From positions 1,717 through 14,289 of the forward strand of contig DLUN01000073.1 in assembly GCA_003444615.1 (NCBI GenBank): a stretch of 12,573 nt of DNA. Reading direction: 5' to 3'. Origin of the DNA: Syntrophomonas sp. (GTDB lineage: Bacteria > Bacillota > Syntrophomonadia > Syntrophomonadales > Syntrophomonadaceae). The notes under the pieces were generated by a model that had not been told where the DNA came from, ran no database searches, and was given only the letters and a program-made list of their open reading frames with translations. Numbering within the stretch: position 1 is the stretch's first letter; every line of letters begins with the position of its first letter. Positions 7,618 through 12,573 of the stretch are shown here, in pieces. Made by a program: the position numbers and the translations under genes.

Positions 7618-7824
7618 TTACCATTTGTTTTCCTCGGCAATCTCACGCTGCCGGAGAACGGTTTTGCAACGGGCAATGTTTTTGCGAACGTCCCTGATTC
7701 TCTTGGGATTGTCAAGCTGCCCGGTGGCAAGTTGAAATCTAAGGTTGAACAATTCTTCTTTATAATCGCGGACCTTTTTGTTCAATTCCTCGTCGGTTAG
7801 CTCCCGTAGCTTAATTGCCTTCAC
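7618..7824 (-). CDS. rpmC: 50S ribosomal protein L29
   Basis: L29 is a small helical hairpin at the tunnel exit next to L23, near where trigger factor and SRP dock. From the GTG at 7822-7824 it has 68 residues, beginning [15 protein letters not shown] and containing the family core [16 protein letters not shown] (25-40) and [12 protein letters not shown] (50-61). The open frame continues upstream to a GTG at 7846-7848, but that would add eight residues not seen in L29 and has no binding site. The chosen start has a weaker-than-usual signal, GGTGG eight bases upstream, and overlaps the end of rplP by 14 bases, so it probably depends on ribosomes arriving from rplP. Confidence 0.95.
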   Translation of the reverse strand: MKAIKLRELTDEELNKKVRDYKEELFNLRFQLATGQLDNPKRIRDVRKNIARCKTVLRQREIAEENKW

Positions 7825-8248
7825 TAACCTCACCACCCATCTCTTCACGTTTTACAAACTTGCATTTAACAGGTAATTTGTGGGCTGCAAGCCGCATAGC
7901 CTCTTTGGCAACTTCCTCACTGACACCGGAAAGTTCGAACATAACCCGACCTGGCTTAACTACCGCCACCCAGTGTTCTGGAGATCCCTTGCCTTTACCC
8001 ATACGGGTCTCGGCAGGCTTTACCGTCAACGGGCGGTCCGGAAATATTTTAATCCACAGTTTACCGCCTCTTCTAATATAACGGTTGATGGCAACACGGG
8101 CTGCTTCAATCTGACGGTTGGTAATCCAAGCTGCTTCCACAGCCTGCAGGCCATAATCGCCATAAGTTACGCTGTTGCCCTTATTGGCTCGGCCAGATAA
8201 GCTGGGCCGATGCTGTTTTCTATATTTAACACGTTTCGGGGTAAGCAT
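7811..8248 (-). CDS. rplP: 50S ribosomal protein L16
   Basis: L16 binds near the 50S A site and central protuberance and is added late in assembly. The 145-residue protein begins [14 protein letters not shown] and contains the conserved basic loop [18 protein letters not shown] (78-95); Arg82 corresponds to the arginine that is hydroxylated in E. coli. [23 protein letters not shown] (41-63, interrupted here only for length) is the family helix. The C-terminus ends [14 protein letters not shown], and its last codons overlap the rpmC start by 14 bases. The ATG at 8246-8248 shares one base with the rpsC stop (TAATG), and a GGAGGAGG run inside rpsC serves as its binding site. Confidence 0.97.
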   Translation of the reverse strand: MLTPKRVKYRKQHRPSLSGRANKGNSVTYGDYGLQAVEAAWITNRQIEAARVAINRYIRRGGKLWIKIFPDRPLTVKPAETRMGKGKGSPEHWVAVVKPGRVMFELSGVSEEVAKEAMRLAAHKLPVKCKFVKREEMGGEVSEGN

Positions 8249-8922
8249 TATTTGTCTGCCTCCTCCACAACTTTTTGGGGTGGTCTTTTCTTGGCTTCGG
8301 GCATGATTTCACCCCGGTTAATCCATACCTTGACGCCGATCTTGCCATAAGTGGTGTTCGCCTCGGCAAACCCGTAATCGATATCAGCTCTAAGGGTATG
8401 CAGAGGTACTTTCCCTTCTGCACTCCACTCGGAACGGGCAATTTCGGCTCCGCCTAAACGGCCTGATACCATGACTCTGATACCCACGCCGCCGGCGCGC
8501 ATGGTACGCCCTATTGCCTGCTTGGTAGCCCGGCGGAAAGATACTCTCTTTTCCAGCTGCTGGGCAATATTCTCAGCTACTATTTGCGCATCCAGTTCTG
8601 GTTTCTTTATTTCCTGAATGTTAACACTGACATTCTTACCAGTCATTTTTATCAATTCACTTTTTAGTATTTCTACTTCCGTTCCGCCCCGACCGATAAC
8701 TATACCGGGCTTGGCGGTGTGAATAGTAACCCTCAGGCGGTTGCCGGTGCGCTGAATTTCTATTTTAGCGATACCAGCCTGGTAAAATTTATCCTTGATA
8801 TACTGTCGAATCTTGAAATCCTCATGGACCAGATCCACGTAATCCCGGTCAGCATACCAGTTGGAGTCCCAATCCCGAATTATGCCAATGCGAAAACCTT
8901 TTGGATGTACCTTTTGACCCAC
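8248..8922 (-). CDS. rpsC: 30S ribosomal protein S3
   Basis: S3 lies at the mRNA entry channel in the 30S head, where with S4 and S5 it contributes to helicase activity on mRNA. The 224-residue protein has the N-terminal segment [18 protein letters not shown], a type II KH RNA-binding domain (about 40-110) with its GRGG loop at 77-80, and the C-terminal S3 domain with [21 protein letters not shown] (143-163, region only) and [11 protein letters not shown] (178-188). The start is GTG at 8920-8922, sharing a base with the rplV stop (TAGTG); GGGAGG lies upstream within rplV. The stop in turn overlaps the rplP start. The lysine/proline-rich tail after residue 208 is the usual variable region. Confidence 0.98.
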   Translation of the reverse strand: MGQKVHPKGFRIGIIRDWDSNWYADRDYVDLVHEDFKIRQYIKDKFYQAGIAKIEIQRTGNRLRVTIHTAKPGIVIGRGGTEVEILKSELIKMTGKNVSVNIQEIKKPELDAQIVAENIAQQLEKRVSFRRATKQAIGRTMRAGGVGIRVMVSGRLGGAEIARSEWSAEGKVPLHTLRADIDYGFAEANTTYGKIGVKVWINRGEIMPEAKKRPPQKVVEEADK

Positions 8923-9263
8923 TATTTAACCTCCCTTTCCCGCACTACAACCGTGATGTGGCTGGTTCTGTGCCGACGTATATCAGCTCTTCCATAAGCC
9001 CGAGGTCGCATACGTTTGATAATTGGTCCTTCATCAATATAAATCTCTGATACATATAGAGCATCAGTATCCATATCATAATTATGCTCTGCATTGGCTA
9101 TGGCTGACTTTAATACCTTGCTGATTAAAGGTGCGGACTTTTTGTTGGTGTAGCGCAGAATACCTACTGCCTCGTCCACATCCTTTCCCCGGATCAGGTC
9201 AGCCACCTGACGGGCCTTAAAAGGGGAAACCCTCAAATATCGAGCAATAGCTCTGGCTTCCAT
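8922..9263 (-). CDS. rplV: 50S ribosomal protein L22
   Basis: L22 contacts all domains of 23S rRNA, and its long beta hairpin lines the exit tunnel; changes in that hairpin give macrolide resistance in other bacteria. From the ATG at 9261-9263 the protein has 113 residues, beginning [18 protein letters not shown], the normal family start. The hairpin tip lies about residues 84-100 ([16 protein letters not shown]). AAGGAGG at 9272-9278 is eight bases before this ATG. The frame stays open upstream to 9344, but that would run back into rpsS and add residues without family resemblance. rpsS ends 16 bases upstream; rpsC overlaps by one base downstream. Confidence 0.97.
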   Translation of the reverse strand: MEARAIARYLRVSPFKARQVADLIRGKDVDEAVGILRYTNKKSAPLISKVLKSAIANAEHNYDMDTDALYVSEIYIDEGPIIKRMRPRAYGRADIRRHRTSHITVVVREREVK

Positions 9264-9271
9264 ATCCTGAT

Positions 9272-9278
9272 CCTCCTT
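9272..9278 (-). promoter_or_regulatory. Ribosome binding site that selects the ATG start of rplV
   Basis: AAGGAGG on the minus strand begins just after the rpsS stop and lies eight bases before the ATG at 9261-9263. It rules against the longer upstream frame that overlaps rpsS. Confidence 0.85.
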
Positions 9279-9279
9279 C

Positions 9280-9564
9280 CTATCTGGCACGGCTGGTCTT
9301 TTCGTTTTTACCAGCGTGTCCGCGGTACGTTCTGGTAGGAGCAAATTCGCCCAGTTTCATTCCTACCATGTCTTCAGTAATATATACCGGCACATGACGG
9401 CGTCCATCATGAACAGCTATTGTATGGCCTACCATCTGCGGCATAATGGTTGAACGGCGGGACCAGGTTTTTATTACCTTCTTCTGTCCCGTTTCATTCA
9501 TATTTTCAACTCGGGCTAAGAGTTTTTCTTCACAATATGGTCCTTTTTTCAGTGACCTAGCCAA
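9280..9564 (-). CDS. rpsS: 30S ribosomal protein S19
   Basis: S19 forms a complex with S13 in the 30S head and contacts the A-site tRNA region. The 94-residue product begins [16 protein letters not shown], carries [18 protein letters not shown] (29-46) and the signature [20 protein letters not shown] (52-71) followed by [12 protein letters not shown]. Its start codon is TTG at 9562-9564; AAGGAGGT lies seven bases upstream and no alternative start would restore the invariant MARSLKKGP, so the TTG is firm. The binding site directly follows the rplB stop (TAAAAGGAGGT). rplV follows after 16 bases. Confidence 0.97.
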   Translation of the reverse strand: MARSLKKGPYCEEKLLARVENMNETGQKKVIKTWSRRSTIMPQMVGHTIAVHDGRRHVPVYITEDMVGMKLGEFAPTRTYRGHAGKNEKTSRAR

Positions 9565-9571
9565 TTTCCAG

Positions 9572-9579
9572 ACCTCCTT
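9572..9579 (-). promoter_or_regulatory. Ribosome binding site that fixes the TTG start of rpsS
   Basis: AAGGAGGT on the minus strand, adjacent to the rplB stop and seven bases before the TTG at 9562-9564. The unusual start of a highly expressed gene is paired here with a very strong site. Confidence 0.85.
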
Positions 9580-10404
9580 TTACTTCCGTTTCCGGACGAT
9601 CATGTTATCAGAAGGCTTCTTCCTGCGGGTTTTGCCGCCGATAGCGATCTTGCCCCATGGGGAAACCGGATACTTGCGTCCAATCGGTGCACGACCTTCT
9701 CCACCACCATGAGGATGGTCTACTGGATTCATGACCGAGCCACGCACGGAAGGGCGAATTCCTAACCAGCGAGAACGACCCGCTTTGCCTATGGTAATGT
9801 TCTCATTTTCCAGATTACCTACCTGGCCAACCGTAGCCCGGCAGTTAAGATGGACTAGGCGAACCTCACCGGAAGGCAAACGTATATGGGCATAATCACC
9901 CTCTTTAGCCATCAGCTGGGCCACGGTACCGGCTGATCTGACTAACTGCCCGCCTTTGCCTGGGCGCAGTTCGATGTTATGAATCAGAGTACCCACGGGT
10001 ATAGCTCGTAACGGAAGTGTGTTTCCGGTTTTAATATCCGCATTGACTCCCGAAACAACTACATCGCCTACTTTAAGATCATTGGGAGCAATAATATATG
10101 CTTTATGTCCATCTGCATAGTGCAACAAAGCGATGTTAGCAGAACGGTTGGGATCATATTCGATAGCTGCCACCTTAGCTGGCACATCGTCTTTTCTACG
10201 CTTAAAGTCAACCAGACGGTATAAGCGTTTGTGTCCGCCACCTCTATGCCGGACAGTCATGCGCCCTTTAGCATTGCGTCCTCCGGTGCGTTTCAGTGCT
10301 ACCGTCAGGCTTTTCTCTGGTTCGGTTTTGGTAATTTCATCAAAAGGCAAAACCGTCATATGCCGTCTGCTGGGCGTAGTGGGTTTATATGATTTAATAG
10401 CCAT
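9580..10404 (-). CDS. rplB: 50S ribosomal protein L2
   Basis: L2 is one of the largest and most conserved 50S proteins, needed for subunit joining and peptidyl transfer. The 274 residues match the usual length. Visible hallmarks are [37 protein letters not shown] (41-60), the SH3-like domain (about 125-190, with [15 protein letters not shown] at 146-160) and the C-terminal extension with [20 protein letters not shown] (224-243). His230 aligns with the histidine important for peptidyl transfer in E. coli L2. The ATG at 10402-10404 follows AAGGAGGG. The 32-base gap to rplW holds a ten-base palindrome (10427-10436) right after the rplW stop; it is too small to give meaning to. Confidence 0.98.
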   Translation of the reverse strand: MAIKSYKPTTPSRRHMTVLPFDEITKTEPEKSLTVALKRTGGRNAKGRMTVRHRGGGHKRLYRLVDFKRRKDDVPAKVAAIEYDPNRSANIALLHYADGHKAYIIAPNDLKVGDVVVSGVNADIKTGNTLPLRAIPVGTLIHNIELRPGKGGQLVRSAGTVAQLMAKEGDYAHIRLPSGEVRLVHLNCRATVGQVGNLENENITIGKAGRSRWLGIRPSVRGSVMNPVDHPHGGGEGRAPIGRKYPVSPWGKIAIGGKTRRKKPSDNMIVRKRK

Positions 10405-10436
10405 TAGCGTATTCCCTCCTTATAACGGCTCGAGCC

Positions 10437-10724
10437 TTACATTCCCTCAAAAATCCGAATCTTGTGACCGGATTTCAGGGTTACAATGGCCTTTTTCCGT
10501 GCGGGAGTCCGCCCTACAAACCGCCCCATGCGTTTCGGTTTGCCTTTCATATTCATGGTGCGTACGGACTCTACTTTGACATTAAAAATGTTCTCAATAG
10601 CATTTTTTACTTCGGTTTTATTGGCCTTTTTATCCACTATAAAAGTATATTTATTATCCGCCAGCAGATCCATGGACTTCTCTGTTATCACCGGGCGAAT
10701 GATAATATCGCGATAGTCTTTCAT
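10437..10724 (-). CDS. rplW: 50S ribosomal protein L23
   Basis: L23 sits at the polypeptide tunnel exit and is the main docking site for trigger factor and for SRP and SecYEG. The 95-residue protein begins [18 protein letters not shown], with the conserved RPVITEKS at 10-17, followed by [19 protein letters not shown] (26-44) and a basic rRNA-binding loop [13 protein letters not shown] (60-72). The ATG at 10722-10724 shares one base with the rplD stop (TAATG), and AGGAGGT within the end of rplD is its binding site. rplB follows after 32 bases. Confidence 0.97.
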   Translation of the reverse strand: MKDYRDIIIRPVITEKSMDLLADNKYTFIVDKKANKTEVKNAIENIFNVKVESVRTMNMKGKPKRMGRFVGRTPARKKAIVTLKSGHKIRIFEGM

Positions 10725-11347
10725 TATGCGAATACCTCCTCTACCCTGGCTACAGCATCTTTAGTAATTAACAAAGTATCGTAATGCAGCAGGTCGTAAA
10801 CATTGATGAAGTCAGCTGGCAGTTGTTTTACACCCGGAATATTACGAGCGGATTTGGTTACATTGTCGTCCGCATCAGCGGTCACCACCAATGTTTTTTT
10901 ACCGGCATTAAGTGTTTTTAATGTTTCCACCATGAGTCGGGTTTTGGGTTCTTCGAAACTCAATTCATCGACAACGATGATGCTTTGTTCTTTAACTTTG
11001 GTGGAAAGAGCCGACCTCATGGCCAGTCTTCTAACTTTGCGCGGCAGTTTATAGGAATAATCCCGGGGGTGCGGTCCAAATACAACTCCCCCTCCGGTCC
11101 AAATCGGGTTGCGGGTGCTGCCTACGCGGGCACGTCCGGTACCTTTCTGACGCCAGGGTTTGCGTCCTCCTCCTCTTACCTCAGCGCGGGTTTTGGCAGA
11201 AGCGGTCCCCACTCTTTTATTGGCCATTTGCATTTTTACAAAATCATACAAAACCGCTTGGTTGGGTTCGATACCGAAAACACTGTCGTTGAGTTCCAGC
11301 TCCCCGACCTGGGCCCCGCTCATGTTATATAATGGAACTTTGGGCAT
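10724..11347 (-). CDS. rplD: 50S ribosomal protein L4
   Basis: L4 is an early assembly protein whose extended loop reaches the tunnel constriction, and in E. coli and some Bacillaceae it also represses its own operon. From the ATG at 11345-11347 it has 207 residues, beginning [16 protein letters not shown]. The loop spans about residues 45-95, with [18 protein letters not shown] (59-76), the site of macrolide-resistance changes in other species, and [20 protein letters not shown] (92-111). AAGGAGG at 11357-11363 is nine bases upstream. An in-frame TTG at 11374 abutting the rplC stop would add nine residues unlike any L4 and lies upstream of the binding site, so it was discarded. The stop overlaps the rplW start by one base. 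Confidence 0.97.
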   Translation of the reverse strand: MPKVPLYNMSGAQVGELELNDSVFGIEPNQAVLYDFVKMQMANKRVGTASAKTRAEVRGGGRKPWRQKGTGRARVGSTRNPIWTGGGVVFGPHPRDYSYKLPRKVRRLAMRSALSTKVKEQSIIVVDELSFEEPKTRLMVETLKTLNAGKKTLVVTADADDNVTKSARNIPGVKQLPADFINVYDLLHYDTLLITKDAVARVEEVFA

Positions 11348-11356
11348 CTGGCTAAA

Positions 11357-11363
11357 CCTCCTT
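11357..11363 (-). promoter_or_regulatory. Ribosome binding site that selects the ATG start of rplD
   Basis: AAGGAGG on the minus strand, nine bases before the ATG at 11345-11347 and downstream of the competing TTG at 11372-11374. Confidence 0.85.
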
Positions 11364-11374
11364 CGACGTAACAA

Positions 11375-12010
11375 CTAAGCTTTCGCGGAATTCTTTATTA
11401 ATACAAGACCTTTTTTGGGCCCTGGGATAGAACCTTTTATTAAGATCAAGTTGCGTTCCGGATAGACTTTTACTACCTGTAAGCCCTGCACCGTGACTCG
11501 TTCTCCACCCATTCTGCCGGGAAGTTTCCGGCCCTTAAACACCTTAGCCGGTCCTTTGGCAGCCAGAGAACCTGGTCCACGATGATATTTGGATCCGTGC
11601 CCCATGGAACCCCGGGCAAAATTGTGCCGTTTCACAGAGCCGGCAAATCCCTTGCCCTTGGAAGTACCAGTCACGTCAACCTTATCTCCAGGTACAAAGA
11701 CGTCCACATTTATACTCTGTCCAATTTCATACTCATCAACATTCTCCATCCGAAATTCCCGGATGAAACGCAGAGGCTTTACATTGGCCTTCTTAAAGTG
11801 ACCCTTTAATGGTTTATTAGCGCGATTTTCTTTTAGGTCGCGAAAGCCTACCTGAATGGCATTATACCCATCAGATGCAGTGTTTTTTTTCTGCAATACC
11901 GTGCAGGGTCCTGCTTCAACTACTGTTACCGGTATAGCTTTGCCTTGTTCGTCGAAAATCTGGGTCATACCTACTTTAATGCCGAGAATCGCTTTTTGTA
12001 GTCTTGTCAC
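11375..12010 (-). CDS. rplC: 50S ribosomal protein L3
   Basis: L3 initiates 50S assembly and its loops approach the peptidyl transferase centre. The 211-residue protein begins [21 protein letters not shown], includes [14 protein letters not shown] (111-124) and [19 protein letters not shown] (134-152), and ends with [18 protein letters not shown] (158-175) and a short tail. In E. coli a glutamine in the loop after PGS is methylated by PrmB; here that stretch reads SLAAKGPAK with no glutamine, so the modification is not expected. The GTG at 12008-12010 has AGGAGG eight bases upstream. Unlike the tight packing elsewhere, 133 bases separate it from rpsJ. rplD begins 27 bases after its stop. Confidence 0.97.
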   Translation of the reverse strand: MTRLQKAILGIKVGMTQIFDEQGKAIPVTVVEAGPCTVLQKKNTASDGYNAIQVGFRDLKENRANKPLKGHFKKANVKPLRFIREFRMENVDEYEIGQSINVDVFVPGDKVDVTGTSKGKGFAGSVKRHNFARGSMGHGSKYHRGPGSLAAKGPAKVFKGRKLPGRMGGERVTVQGLQVVKVYPERNLILIKGSIPGPKKGLVLIKNSAKA

Positions 12011-12143
12011 CTTGGTTACCTCCTGTTGAGTTTTCTCTCAGCGATTGGTTGGAAGTGGGTTATCCAACTTCACTTCTCTTACTACCGGATTTACCGCCTC
12101 GAAGCCCTATTACCCCACTGGCTTCTCAGCACCAGCCTCAACT
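12011..12143 (-). other. Long rpsJ-rplC spacer with competing inverted repeats
   Basis: This 133-base stretch is the largest gap inside the cluster and has no credible reading frame. It contains three six-base inverted pairs: gttgga 12048-12053 with tccaac 12063-12068; gaagtg 12052-12057 with cacttc 12071-12076; and gttgag 12025-12030 with ctcaac 12137-12142. The first two share bases and cannot form together. The third would close almost the whole spacer, with one arm directly next to the rplC binding site AGGAGGT at 12018-12024. I saw no convincing promoter or terminator. A translational control site or RNA-processing site is possible, but stems of six bases also arise by chance. Confidence 0.4.
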
Positions 12144-12455
12144 TTACAGCTTAATTTCGATGTCGACACCAGAGGGAAGATCAAGGTGCATCAGGGCATC
12201 AATGGTCTTCGGATTCGGATCGAGAATATCGATTAGCCGCTTGTGAGTCCGGATTTCGAATTGCTCCCGCGAGTCTTTATTAACATGGGGAGAGCGTAAA
12301 ATGGTATAGATGCTCTTCTGGGTCGGCAGAGGAATGGGTCCTGATACGCTGGAACCGTTTTTCCTAGCCGTTTCAACTATTTTCTGTGATGACTGGTCCA
12401 GAAGTTTATGGTCGAAAGCTTTCAACCGTATACGCACTTTTTGTTGGCCGCTCAC
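12144..12455 (-). CDS. rpsJ: 30S ribosomal protein S10 (NusE)
   Basis: S10 is a 30S head protein and, as NusE, links NusB and NusG in transcription antitermination and coupling. The 103-residue protein has [17 protein letters not shown] (6-22), VSGPIPLPT (37-45), the ribosome-binding loop (about 46-66) with [13 protein letters not shown] (55-67), and LPSGVDIEI (93-101). The start is GTG at 12453-12455, with AAGGAGG at 12467-12473 eleven bases upstream. The first residues (MSGQQ) differ from the more common MAKQ start, which is minor. It is the first gene of the cluster in the window; tuf commonly lies just upstream in this phylum, but it is not visible. An imperfect hairpin precedes it. Confidence 0.97.
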   Translation of the reverse strand: MSGQQKVRIRLKAFDHKLLDQSSQKIVETARKNGSSVSGPIPLPTQKSIYTILRSPHVNKDSREQFEIRTHKRLIDILDPNPKTIDALMHLDLPSGVDIEIKL

Positions 12456-12501
12456 TCTTGCTGAAACCTCCTTAAAACACTGACATTAAATATACACGCT
12501 T

Positions 12502-12548
12502 CCGGGTGTTTGGCGATGAAAACCATAACTGTTTCATCGCCTACCCGG
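12502..12548 (-). promoter_or_regulatory. Strong imperfect hairpin in the leader upstream of rpsJ
   Basis: The two arms are ccgggt 12502-12507 plus ggcgatgaaa 12512-12521, and tttcatcgcc 12532-12541 plus acccgg 12543-12548. They pair perfectly over ten and six bases, with an asymmetric interior bulge (four bases against one) and a ten-base loop at 12522-12531. On the transcribed strand the hairpin ends 46 bases before the rpsJ start codon. The sequence after it (AAGCGTGTATATTT) lacks a run of T, so it is not a standard intrinsic terminator for an upstream gene. It may be a leader structure bound by a ribosomal protein, a processing site or a weak terminator. The pairing is certain; the role is not. 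Confidence 0.6.
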
Positions 12549-12573
12549 TTTAGCCCCTGTATTAATCAATAGA

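Noticed and set aside
7618..7848. Longer version of rpmC starting at the GTG at 7848
   Set aside because: It has no binding site and adds eight residues before the conserved [13 protein letters not shown] start of L29.
8922..9344. Longer version of rplV starting upstream at 9344
   Set aside because: It overlaps rpsS by about 65 bases and adds residues foreign to L22, while AAGGAGG is placed correctly for the ATG at 9263.
10427..10436. Perfect ten-base palindrome ggctcgagcc directly after the rplW stop
   Set aside because: As RNA it can form only about three base pairs with a four-base loop, and palindromes this short are expected by chance; there is no T-tract to make it a terminator.
10133..10579. 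A 148-codon open frame on the plus strand, opposite rplB and rplW
   Set aside because: It is antisense to two unmistakable ribosomal genes, its translation resembles no family I know, and nothing supports its expression. Other plus-strand frames (for example 3295-3618, 7880-8200, 10985-11332) are rejected for the same reason.
12562..12573. Possible tail of an upstream gene such as tuf (SID-stop on the minus strand)
   Set aside because: Only three codons and a stop are visible, and they do not match a recognisable EF-Tu C-terminus, so the upstream gene cannot be named.
12455..12573. A sigma-70 promoter before rpsJ
   Set aside because: I looked for TTGACA/TATAAT-like pairs on the minus strand. 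TATATT near 12490 has no acceptable -35 at 16-18 bases, and the TTGATT near the edge has no -10, so no promoter is claimed.

Overview
This window is a single, unbroken stretch of the large bacterial ribosomal-protein locus (S10 - spc - start of alpha). Every gene is on the minus strand, so the operon reads from high to low coordinates. I count 27 protein genes, 26 complete and one (rpmJ) cut by the left edge. The order is rpsJ, rplC, rplD, rplW, rplB, rpsS, rplV, rpsC, rplP, rpmC, rpsQ, rplN, rplX, rplE, rpsZ, rpsH, rplF, rplR, rpsE, rpmD, rplO, secY, adk, map, a KOW-domain gene, infA, rpmJ. No RNA gene, mobile element, CRISPR array or pseudogene is visible.

Organism: the gene order with adk-map-(KOW gene)-infA-rpmJ downstream of secY, the short zinc-type S14, the four-cysteine adenylate kinase lid and strong AAGGAGG-type ribosome binding sites before nearly every gene all point to a Firmicute, most likely class Clostridia with moderate GC. 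A Syntrophomonas- or Peptococcaceae-like lineage is a guess from general protein flavour, not something I can prove here.

Layout: 12456-12573 is the leader upstream of rpsJ and holds a long imperfect hairpin. 12144-7334 is the S10 cluster (rpsJ to rpsQ), interrupted by one unusually large gap of 133 bases between rpsJ and rplC. 7303-2014 is the spc cluster (rplN to secY). 1997-1 holds adk, map, a small KOW-domain RNA-binding protein, infA and the first nine codons of rpmJ. Apart from the rpsJ-rplC gap, neighbours are 11-35 bases apart or overlap by 1 or 14 bases, which suggests one co-transcribed, translationally coupled unit.

Together the genes supply core parts of both ribosomal subunits: the peptidyl-transferase-centre and tunnel proteins L2, L3, L4, L16, L22 and L23, and the S3-S10-S14-S19 head cluster of the 30S. 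They also supply the membrane channel that receives nascent proteins (SecY), the enzyme that trims their initiator methionine (MetAP), adenylate kinase and initiation factor IF-1.

Fourteen of the 27 starts are GTG or TTG; several were placed by Shine-Dalgarno spacing rather than by taking the longest frame. I found no clearly new biological system. The points most worth a second look are the hairpin before rpsJ, the rpsJ-rplC gap with competing inverted repeats, and the little-studied KOW-domain gene between map and infA.
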